A DNA stretch of 42,235 nt from Phycisphaerae bacterium (GTDB taxonomy: Bacteria > Planctomycetota > Phycisphaerae > Sedimentisphaerales > SG8-4), in contig JAUXAH010000001.1 of the NCBI GenBank assembly GCA_030614945.1, positions 1-42,235 on the forward strand, read 5' to 3'. Of the stretch, positions 36,902 to 42,235 are shown in pieces. Position numbers and translations under genes: made by a program. Each line of letters starts with the position of its first letter. Within the stretch, counting starts at the first letter, position 1. The notes under the pieces were generated by a model. It was not told where the DNA came from, did not search any database, and worked only from the letters and a program-made list of their open reading frames with translations.

Positions 36902-37535
36902 AGTGCTTCTAGAGCAACAAACGCCACTAAGGCTACTGTTTGAGCTGCAGACCCAACTGATTGAACATAAATTTCCCATTAATCGCATTGCAGAACACGA
37001 ATACCAGCTTTCCAATGCAGGAGACATCTTTAGGTCCATGACCGAAAGAAGCCCGGACTATGGATACATCGGCCCAAAAGTTGACTCGATATCGAGATAT
37101 TTTGCCGCCGACAACTCTGGAGACTTCAGGGAGTACAAAGAATTAATGGTGATGCCCCATTACAAAGCGGAAAGAGACAAGTACCTGAGGAACCTGGCGG
37201 AGCTAAAAGTCCTCACCGTGAAGGCATACATTGACCTTAAAAGGAAAGACGTCATGCTTAATGCGCTCGATCTGGCCCGTGGAACTGTTCTTTGGTTTGA
37301 GAGCTCAGATCCATATAGACCTCCTAAACGTGCATTGGAGAAATTGACTGGCAGCCTTGAACGATTTTTTCCTGCTCAGTTCCGGGAAGAGCCAAGCAAT
37401 CCCGGCAATCCTGGTGGGGAACCCCCCAATCCTGTGATTCCTTATTTGGCTCTTCCTGCGGCTTTCGGTGTGGTTTTGGTTGTTGTGTCTTTTGTTGGTT
37501 GGGTCGCGTCCCAGTTTGAGCAGCGGAGTGCATAG
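36888..37535 (+). CDS. Helical protein with C-terminal TM anchor, 215 aa
   Basis: Helical N-terminal ~150 residues (LLFELQTQLIEHKFPINRIA, RDKYLRNLAELKVLTVKAYI), a Pro/Gly/Asn linker (PSNPGNPGGEPPNPVIPY) and a TM helix (LALPAAFGVVLVVVSFVGWV). Overlaps the winged-helix gene. A membrane-tethered partner of that regulator is possible; function unknown. Confidence 0.7.
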   Translation: MQKREVLLEQQTPLRLLFELQTQLIEHKFPINRIAEHEYQLSNAGDIFRSMTERSPDYGYIGPKVDSISRYFAADNSGDFREYKELMVMPHYKAERDKYLRNLAELKVLTVKAYIDLKRKDVMLNALDLARGTVLWFESSDPYRPPKRALEKLTGSLERFFPAQFREEPSNPGNPGGEPPNPVIPYLALPAAFGVVLVVVSFVGWVASQFEQRSA

Positions 37536-37572
37536 GTACATAGCTGCTTACGCAGGAGTATATGACCAATCA

Positions 37573-37896
37573 TCACTTCTGTAGCCATTTACTAACGGTA
37601 CCATAGCTCACTTTCGCATCCATTGTTTTCTCAAGTTCAGCTGCTATCTTCCTCAAAGAATATCCTTGGTCCCTCAGCGCTATCGCCTTCTCAATCACTT
37701 CATTACTATACTTGTCCCTAGCGTAAACAAGTCTAAATGTAACTCCACAATTTTTGCATGTATACCTCTGAACCTTCTTGCCCTTATACTTGTAAAATCC
37801 CTGTTTAACTCTGCTCTCATGTGCACAGCGTAACAGCGGCTTCTGGATCCACAGCGTTAATCTATCACAATTTTGGACTTCGCACCGGGCAGCCAT
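37573..37896 (-). CDS. Zinc-ribbon plus HTH protein (transposase-like)
   Basis: About 107 aa from Met 37896 (a longer frame to 37956 exists). QRYTCKNCGVTFRLVYARDK is the InsA/IS1-like zinc ribbon and SNEVIEKAIALRDQGYSLRK ... SYGTVSKWLQ the HTH of transposase N-termini, but no catalytic domain follows. It could be a regulator or the remnant of an IS. Its 5' part (37845-37885) resembles the 60-bp dispersed repeat. Confidence 0.7.
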   Translation of the reverse strand: MAARCEVQNCDRLTLWIQKPLLRCAHESRVKQGFYKYKGKKVQRYTCKNCGVTFRLVYARDKYSNEVIEKAIALRDQGYSLRKIAAELEKTMDAKVSYGTVSKWLQK

Positions 37897-37993
37897 TGAC
37901 CTATCTTGAATAAAACAGGAGAAGCAGGGAACATCAAACAGACTCATCGCTTTCACCTATTTCTTCTGCGCCTATTTCACCTATACATCGGTC

Positions 37994-38149
37994 TTAAATT
38001 GGTTCAGCTTCGATAATCTTCTGTGGTTTACTCATTTTAGACCTCTTTCTGTATAGTTTACCCTTTCTAGGATGGTATTTACAGCCCAAACATTGCTCCC
38101 AACAACATACCACTCTACGGTCAAAAGGGCATCTCCCAAGCACCTTCAT
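37994..38149 (-). CDS. Tiny Cys-rich protein, 51 aa
   Basis: ATG 38149 to TAA 37994. GRCPFDRRVVCCWEQCLGCK contains five cysteines in a metal-binding spacing; the C-terminus is basic. Starts 6 bases after the stop of the upstream gene. Function unknown. Confidence 0.65.
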   Translation of the reverse strand: MKVLGRCPFDRRVVCCWEQCLGCKYHPRKGKLYRKRSKMSKPQKIIEAEPI

Positions 38150-38154
38150 TTATC

Positions 38155-38304
38155 TCAACCCTCTTTTGTTGCTCCGCATCCGGGTACGATGCAACGCTTC
38201 TTTGTGTTAACCATTTTTTGGCCGTCCCAAGTACCGCCAACCTTTCGCCACTGATGCTTGTGCGGTTTGGGCCGACGTTTCCTGCCCTTATGACTTTTTC
38301 CCAA
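38155..38304 (-). CDS. Tiny His/Cys zinc protein, 49 aa
   Basis: TTG 38304, set by GGGAGGATC upstream. GRKRRPKPHKHQWRKVGG and RCIVPGCGATKEG give a very basic N-terminus with histidines and a C-x4-C end. It overlaps the upstream gene by 17 bases. Probably nucleic-acid-binding. Confidence 0.6.
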   Translation of the reverse strand: MGKSHKGRKRRPKPHKHQWRKVGGTWDGQKMVNTKKRCIVPGCGATKEG

Positions 38305-38557
38305 GTTTCAGATCCTCCCTAGGAGCCTTCCTCAACAACTTCGCAGTGAAGGAATTATACCATTCTGTGACTGTTTGTTCGGGCATGGTTTTCAGTTCTT
38401 GTAATGATGGTCCTCGAAGACTCTGCCTACTTTTACATAGTGCTACCGTCTTATGAACAATGAAGTGTCTAGGTCCATAATTACGAGATGGAATATGCTG
38501 TCCTTCACCCTTGTAAATCAATCCATTACAACGAGAGCAGAAACGAGCCCATTTCAT
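38288..38557 (-). CDS. Small zinc-finger-like protein, 89 aa
   Basis: KWARFCSRCNGLIYKGEGQH then HKTVALCKSRQSL form a C-x2-C ... H ... C site. Basic C-terminal helix (TAKLLRKAPREDLKLGKKS). Starts within the integrase stop (4-base overlap), so co-expressed with it; could be an excisionase-like or accessory protein. Confidence 0.65.
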   Translation of the reverse strand: MKWARFCSRCNGLIYKGEGQHIPSRNYGPRHFIVHKTVALCKSRQSLRGPSLQELKTMPEQTVTEWYNSFTAKLLRKAPREDLKLGKKS

Positions 38558-39285
38558 ACTTTCACTCCCATTTTTCGGGCCAGACCGATCCAGCCATGCC
38601 CGGCATAGCGCTTCGACATTCGCTGATATCGTTCCTTCCAGCCGAAGAACCTGTCCAGGTCATTGTCTTCGAAGCCATAATCAAAGCTTAGTTGGTTGGC
38701 TCTTTCTGCTCGGAAGAAGTGATCGTAGATTTGGCTGCTGCGGATATTGGCGAGGGGAATCGGCTTGTTCAGCCTTTTGCCAACGTTTCGGACCCGGACA
38801 TAAGCAGCTGATCGTTTGATGCGAAAAAGTGGATCCCGTGGAAAACGTACCGTTTTCACCCACTTAATGAAGTAGGGCGTTAAGGGCTCGTCCAACCGTA
38901 TCGGAAAAGTCCTTTGGTCCTTGATGGTTTTTGTCAGCCATCCTTCATATTCCACGATATCGTGGGTTTGGTACTCGAGGATAGAGGGCTTGGTGTTCCA
39001 TCGTTTTTTGCAGTGGCCAAGACACTTGTATTTTGTTGTTTTTCCTACGGTCTTGAAGCGTTTGAGCAGTGGCATGTTCTTGATTACTGCGACGTCGGGG
39101 TGCAATGTTAGGTCGATGTTCCATCTTCGAAGGGCTAGGACCTCAGAGATCCTGCCGCCGGTTTCGAAGAGAGCTGCTATTAATGCCTGCATGAAGGCTG
39201 TGGATGCGGTGCCGATCAGGTCCTCGAGGAAGGGCCATCCGCAGAATCCGTCGACGTCTTTTTCTACGCTACGTTCCTTCGGCAT
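38554..39285 (-). CDS. int: Tyrosine recombinase (integrase), catalytic domain only
   Basis: 243 aa from ATG 39285, set by GGAGG 8 bases upstream (a longer frame to 39396 belongs to another gene). Arg box ETGGRISEVLALRRW (Arg45), HFFR (His189/Arg192), Trp216 and the nucleophile in KRYAG (Tyr227) are all present. The usual N-terminal core-binding domain is very short or missing. It catalyses site-specific integration/excision, probably at a tRNA gene. Confidence 0.85.
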   Translation of the reverse strand: MPKERSVEKDVDGFCGWPFLEDLIGTASTAFMQALIAALFETGGRISEVLALRRWNIDLTLHPDVAVIKNMPLLKRFKTVGKTTKYKCLGHCKKRWNTKPSILEYQTHDIVEYEGWLTKTIKDQRTFPIRLDEPLTPYFIKWVKTVRFPRDPLFRIKRSAAYVRVRNVGKRLNKPIPLANIRSSQIYDHFFRAERANQLSFDYGFEDNDLDRFFGWKERYQRMSKRYAGHGWIGLARKMGVKV

Positions 39286-39391
39286 TCGTATCCTCCTTGA
39301 TTTCCACTTTAAGCCAGACAGTATATTGTATAATATCTCCGCATTTTCGACAGCGATAAAGAACAGGGACACGAATCGTCTGATCTTCCAT
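39269..39391 (-). CDS. Tiny zinc-ribbon protein, 40 aa
   Basis: ATG 39391 to TAG 39269, overlapping the integrase start by 17 bases. RVPVLYRCRKCGDIIQYTVW is a half zinc ribbon (C-x2-C) with beta strands; two copies could share one metal. One of a chain of such genes on this strand. Confidence 0.6.
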   Translation of the reverse strand: MEDQTIRVPVLYRCRKCGDIIQYTVWLKVEIKEDTNAEGT

Positions 39392-39397
39392 CCCAAT

Positions 39398-39502
39398 TCA
39401 ACCCTTATGTTTCGCTATGATTTCTACTAATGTTGGACAAGAATGTATCCTACCATCCACAACCTTACAGCATCGTGGACACCAAACTAATTCAGGTTTC
39501 AA
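39398..39502 (-). CDS. Tiny Cys-rich protein, 34 aa
   Basis: TTG 39502, seven bases after GGAGGG, to TGA 39398. VWCPRCCKVVDGRIHSCPTL has four cysteines within 16 residues, a compact zinc knuckle. Tightly spaced with its neighbours (6 bases to the next start). Confidence 0.55.
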   Translation of the reverse strand: MKPELVWCPRCCKVVDGRIHSCPTLVEIIAKHKG

Positions 39503-39516
39503 ACATTATCCCTCCT

Positions 39517-39804
39517 TCAACCCCGGGGTTCAAAGTGGATTTTACGCAGCGTGTATTTATAGTCAGCCATACAACTGGTACAAGGCTCTTTAGATTCCGA
39601 CACAGCCCAATTTTTACAATCTGGACAATCTTGGTTTATCGTGTCCAGGGGTTTAACCTCTTTAACTAGATATCTGATTTTGTTGCGCTCGAGGTAACTA
39701 ACAAGCGCAATCTTCTGAACTTCAGTCAACCCTCTTACTGTCTCCATTTCTTCCGCTTTGGGGGCGCAATAACTTTCGTAGAGCTTGACGTCAAAAAGCT
39801 TCAT
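39517..39804 (-). CDS. Zinc-ribbon protein, 95 aa
   Basis: ATG 39804, with GGAGG upstream. A helical N-terminal part (TEVQKIALVSYLERNKIRYL) could be an HTH, followed by CPDCKNWAVSESKEPCTSC, a four-Cys ribbon. A DNA-binding regulator is plausible. Overlaps or abuts the upstream gene stop. Confidence 0.7.
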   Translation of the reverse strand: MKLFDVKLYESYCAPKAEEMETVRGLTEVQKIALVSYLERNKIRYLVKEVKPLDTINQDCPDCKNWAVSESKEPCTSCMADYKYTLRKIHFEPRG

Positions 39805-39805
39805 C

Positions 39806-40018
39806 TCACGGATCCTCCTTCTCAAATCTACGTTTGTGTGCCACATACCTTTCATACTCGAGTTCTATTACACTGAGGTTCAGGTCAACAGCCATCTCAA
39901 GAGGACAAATTTTATCCATCACTTCTTTAAGTCCTCCGAACTTCGGTGAAATCGAGTTAATCAGTGTCTTTTTTTCAAGCTCACATCTCGACGCTACAGG
40001 ACACGTATCACACTTCAT
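39806..40018 (-). CDS. Small Cys protein, 70 aa, first of integrase operon
   Basis: ATG 40018 after GGAGG. MKCDTCPVASRCELEKK and ICPLEMA supply a C-x2-C-x5-C ... C pattern that may bind an Fe-S cluster or zinc. First gene of the leftward operon; the palindromic operator at 40067 lies about 50 bases upstream. Confidence 0.7.
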   Translation of the reverse strand: MKCDTCPVASRCELEKKTLINSISPKFGGLKEVMDKICPLEMAVDLNLSVIELEYERYVAHKRRFEKEDP

Positions 40019-40066
40019 CAGGATTCCTCCAGAGAGAAGGGGTGCGCACTTAGAATAAAAAGCTTG

Positions 40067-40118
40067 TTAACATTATCTTACATAATGTTAAAACATTGTA
40101 ACAAACAACATGTTTGTT
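40067..40118. promoter_or_regulatory. Palindromic operators upstream of integrase operon
   Basis: TTAACATTAT-CTTAC-ATAATGTTAA (40067-40091) is a perfect 10-bp inverted repeat with a 5-bp spacer, of the same type as 27778-27802. AACAAAC-AACAT-GTTTGTT (40100-40118) is a second, different inverted repeat with the same spacer length. They lie between the leftward integrase operon and the rightward promoter at 40182, in very AT-rich DNA. Confidence 0.65.
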
Positions 40119-40181
40119 TTTTTTGCAAAAAAATTGAAAAAAATTAAATTTTAAACCCAAAATATATTTGTTTCATATGTG

Positions 40182-40227
40182 TTCTTACGCAACATTTATA
40201 TTAACATCGTACAAATTCTTACGCAAC
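40182..40227 (+). promoter_or_regulatory. Promoter with two TTCTTACGCAAC operators
   Basis: Two exact TTCTTACGCAAC copies (40182-40193, 40216-40227) flank a TATA-like TTTATATTA (about 40195-40203). Transcription would start near 40225, at or just after the second operator. The arrangement matches that at 5675-5725, so one repressor (RHH 5939 is the candidate) probably controls both. Confidence 0.75.
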
Positions 40228-40229
40228 AT

Positions 40230-40560
40230 ATGAAGCGAAAACTAAACCGATACCATGAACACAACCAAGCCACAAATTGACGATTAAGCGCAGTAGCCCT
40301 TAAAGCTCTAAGCTGTTTCGGGTTGGGCGGTTCCTGACAAAATCGCCTCAACGGTTCGGGCGAAAAGCTGAAACTGGTTTCGTGGACTTGGTTAAAAATT
40401 CCGCCAAGTCGTATTTGGTTCACGCTTCTTATGACCATGCACACGGGGGTTAAGCTGTTGTGTAGCATGGAAAGACCTGAAGGATTCCCCAAAAGCTGAA
40501 ATGGTCTTACAACTTGAAAAGGTTGCACAGGAAAGGGTGAAACAAAAATAGCTTGAAGCG
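40230..40560 (+). ncRNA. Candidate structured RNA 1
   Basis: About 330 bases without a good ORF (a 16-codon frame at 40230-40280 could be a leader peptide). Perfect or nearly perfect stems: GGCGGTT 40326-40332 with AATCGCC 40341-40347 (one G-U); GACTTGG 40385-40391 with CCAAGTC 40404-40410; CCATGC 40435-40440 with GCATGG 40465-40470; AAGACC 40472-40477 with GGTCTT 40503-40508. GC content is higher than in the flanks. Transcription from the operator-bearing promoter at 40182 is likely. No known RNA class recognised. Confidence 0.6.
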
Positions 40561-40639
40561 AAATAAACCCTTTAGAATATGATTACAAAAAGACTTCTCT
40601 AAACCGTCAGGGCTTCAAGAAGTCTAAGGTGTTTGAACA

Positions 40640-40915
40640 ATGCTTTATCTTGGAATATGTGACTTATGCGGTTTTCTATTGATAGCAGGGGACATTCTAG
40701 CGTTTAAGCAAGAGATAGCCTCACATTTCGACACAAGCCACGGTACAGACTACGGTGCATTTGTTTCCCACGTTCCCCTAAAGGAATTTGAGGAAATACT
40801 CATCTTCAGAATCAGAGACAAGCAAGAGATAGCTAGAGTAAAAGAGGCAAAGAAGAACCCGAAGTTTTGGCATACCTTCCGCAACCGCTACGTTCTAGCA
40901 GAAGCTAGAGTTTAA
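40640..40915 (+). CDS. Zinc-finger-like protein, 91 aa
   Basis: ICDLCGFLLIAGDILAFKQE and ASHFDTSHGTDYG form a C2H2-like finger (C-x2-C ... H-x4-H), followed by charged helices (EFEEILIFRIRDKQEIARVK). Lies downstream of the first RNA candidate in the same direction. T-run follows at about 40917-40924. Probably nucleic-acid-binding. Confidence 0.7.
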   Translation: MLYLGICDLCGFLLIAGDILAFKQEIASHFDTSHGTDYGAFVSHVPLKEFEEILIFRIRDKQEIARVKEAKKNPKFWHTFRNRYVLAEARV

Positions 40916-41017
40916 CCCTTTTTTTCTGAAACAGCTTTGGCGGGGAGTAAAAGCCTCTATGTAAACCAACGGAAAGTAACCAATCAGGTTAGCTTCCACA
41001 ATAAGGAAGTGAATATT

Positions 41018-41467
41018 ATGTCAGCACAAGAGACAGTTCAGATTCCTGAAGAAGTCCAAGAGAGATTAACCAACCTCGAAGGATTCAAAGACTTACTGGC
41101 AAATCGGACAGGCTACATGCTAGGTCGCAAGGCACAGCAGAAGAAGATGAACACGGCATCCAAGAAAGAACGAGAGGTAGCCAACGCCGTCCGCAAAATC
41201 ATAAAAGAAGGCATCCCACAATGGATAGCAGATACCAACGTCACGGAATACGAGAAACAAATTAAGGCATTAGCAGATGCCTCAGCAGAAGTAAGCAAGA
41301 AAACTAAGCCCCACAGAGACAAAATCGCCCCACTGAGCAGAGCAATCAAGTACATCGACACGATAGCCGTACCTGCATCCCTCAAGTTACTAGGCGTGAA
41401 ACTTCAGCCAAGATTCTCTCTTTCTAAATTCATGGAAGCTGAACTAGAAAAACAGAAGAACAACTAA
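41018..41467 (+). CDS. Helical protein with PRFSL tail, 149 aa
   Basis: ATG 41018, SD AAGGAAGTGA (the in-frame upstream reading from 40937 is not needed). Long charged helices (VQERLTNLEGFKDLLANRTG, KEREVANAVRKIIKEG), basic middle and C-terminal KLQPRFSLSKFMEAELEKQK, whose PRFSL motif recurs at the end of the protein at 2991. Followed by CTCCTTTTTT, a terminator-like T-run without GGGGTG. Function unknown. Confidence 0.7.
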   Translation: MSAQETVQIPEEVQERLTNLEGFKDLLANRTGYMLGRKAQQKKMNTASKKEREVANAVRKIIKEGIPQWIADTNVTEYEKQIKALADASAEVSKKTKPHRDKIAPLSRAIKYIDTIAVPASLKLLGVKLQPRFSLSKFMEAELEKQKNN

Positions 41468-41504
41468 GCCCGTAAGAATACAATGACCTCTTTCCCTCCT
41501 TTTT

Positions 41505-42100
41505 TCTGCTAAAGTCGTAAGGGGAGACTCTGCGACGGCATGGAAAGGCAGCCTGATTGAGTGGTCACGCCGTAGGGCATAAAAGAGGCTAAGAGGAGTA
41601 AACACGCTATTAGTAGCCTAATAACAGCAGTATGTTGAAAACACGGTTTAGAATAGGCTACGATGTGGCTCCGACTCATTTAGAGAGGTCTAAATACAAA
41701 GATGCAAGTGACAAGCGTTTATGCGATGATCTAGCGAAAGCGAAACAAAGGTCTACTGTTGAGGATGACCGCCGAGCTTTTAGGGAAAGCTCACCACCCT
41801 CATGATGTCTCAGCAGTAGTTAACCGACTAGAAAGATGCCGTCCTGAGTAGCTAAAGCTTTAGGGACATGGCTGAAGGTCTGGATTAGGTGATTGGCGGG
41901 GTAGCCGTTTGAAGTTCAGATCGTAGATTGTAAAACACAAAACAGAAGCCTCATTACGTCAAGCCTCATGTTTTATGGAGCCACCCCCAATTAAACCTCC
42001 ATAAGACTCTTCGTGAGAAGTGGGCTTGATGCAATCAGCTCTAGATAGTGATGTTTAGAGTAGGAAATGGGGCGTAGTAGCATAGACGCTTAACAAAAAC
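41505..42100 (+). ncRNA. Candidate long structured RNA 2, about 600 nt
   Basis: About 640 bases have no plausible ORF but many perfect stems: GTAGCCTA 41613-41620/TAGGCTAC 41654-41661; CTACTGTTGAG 41753-41763/CTCAGCAGTAG 41809-41819 (one G-U) enclosing GAGCTTT 41774-41780/AAAGCTC 41786-41792; TCAAGCC 41959-41965/GGCTTGA 42023-42029 enclosing TATGGAG 41974-41980/CTCCATA 41997-42003; and ACGGC/GCCGT near 41535-41573. It begins after a T-run and ends before the GGGGTG at 42107. An AGACTCTTCGTGAGA copy lies within (42004-42018). I recognise no RNase P, SRP, rRNA or intron core. Confidence 0.65.
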
Positions 42101-42116
42101 CTTTCTGGGGTGAATG

Positions 42117-42235
42117 ATGTCTTACACAGGTATTGCCGAGATAGATATGGTGCTACTTGACTTATACAGCGAGCAAACGTTGATAGAGACAGCTCTGCAG
42201 CATAAACCGAAGAGCACGGTTCTCGATGCCAGACG
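42117..42235 (+). CDS. Paralogue of 1231 gene, truncated by window end
   Basis: Starts ATG 42117 (or 42114) after GGGGTG; 39 codons are visible (SYTGIAEIDMVLLDLYSEQT ...). The first ~60 bases differ from the gene at 1231 at one position, the rest is clearly diverged. It shows that the GGGGTG array resumes at this end of the window, as expected if the molecule is circular or the array continues. Confidence 0.75.
   Translation, partial: MSYTGIAEIDMVLLDLYSEQTLIETALQHKPKSTVLDAR

Noticed and set aside
21030..40050. Isolated GGGGTG words at about 21.03, 39.10 and 40.04 kb
   Set aside because: They have no T-run and are not placed before a start codon, so they are not junction modules.
40196..40528. 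Leftward 110-aa ORF opposite RNA candidate 1
   Set aside because: Composition is atypical, there is no SD, and it covers the promoter and the hairpins.
41505..42100. RNase P RNA, SRP RNA, rRNA fragment or group I/II intron
   Set aside because: I could not find their signature cores; the region is therefore only called a structured RNA candidate.
1..42235. CRISPR array or spacer-like regular repeats
   Set aside because: The repeats found are promoter operators, gene-junction modules or dispersed motifs; none has a constant repeat with regular unique spacers.
1..42235. Terminal direct repeat proving circularity
   Set aside because: The first and last bases do not overlap, and the truncated last gene does not read in-frame into the first partial gene; circularity remains a hypothesis.

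Overview
The window looks like most or all of the genome of a tailless, temperate archaeal virus (or a closely related provirus/plasmid). Archaeal signs are Shine-Dalgarno sequences of the GGAGG/GGTGA type, T-run terminators, TATA-like boxes, and typical archaeal-virus families: RHH, AbrB and winged-helix regulators, a HerA-type ATPase, an AAA+ ATPase, a tyrosine integrase and many tiny Cys-rich zinc proteins. Virion genes are present (three beta-helix spikes, several beta-rich coat candidates, membrane-anchored surface proteins), but I see no terminase, portal, tail or tape-measure gene. The host clade cannot be fixed from the sequence alone.

Layout. 0-6.4 kb (+): an array of mostly small genes, nearly every one preceded by the same short module, a pyrimidine/T-run joined to GGGGTG. 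It contains a P-loop ATPase with a C-terminal HTH, an orphan N6-adenine-methylase-like protein, an RHH regulator and a winged helix. 6.4-7.8 kb: AAA+ ATPase and a small basic protein. 8.3-8.6 kb: an AT-rich stretch of TAGAC-type repeats (origin or operator candidate). 8.6-13.3 kb (+): coiled-coil proteins, AbrB, glycosyltransferase, transglutaminase-like protein and a membrane-anchored surface protein. 14.0-15.3 kb: a regulatory/non-coding hub with a tRNA T-arm-like sequence, repeated AGACTCTTCGT motifs, nested inverted repeats and one copy of a 60-bp dispersed repeat. 15.3-20.7 kb (-): minimal PolX, HerA-type ATPase, zinc proteins, HTH, and a caspase-like protein split between two frames. 20.7-26.6 kb, 28.8-34.1 kb and 34.6-36.5 kb (-): virion genes. 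26.7-28.7 kb (+): small regulators and zinc proteins. 37.6-40.0 kb (-): integrase and a string of tiny zinc-binding proteins. 40.0-42.2 kb (+): two long non-coding stretches with many perfect inverted repeats (candidate structured RNAs) separated by two genes, ending in a second, truncated copy of the gene at 1231 behind another GGGGTG module.

How it may work together (inference). A TATA box flanked by TTCTTACGCAAC sites occurs twice: in front of the zinc-protein/RHH pair at 5.7 kb, and in front of the candidate RNA at 40.2 kb. A different 25-bp palindrome (TTAACAT...ATGTTAA) sits in front of the integrase-side operon (40.07 kb) and a small-gene operon (27.8 kb). This suggests at least two regulons under virus-encoded repressors. 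If the molecule is circular, the rightward unit from 40.2 kb would run through both RNA candidates and across the window ends into the GGGGTG array. The most unusual features are that array, the two RNA candidates, the 11-bp AGACTCTTCGT motif and the interrupted or split genes (caspase-like, spike).
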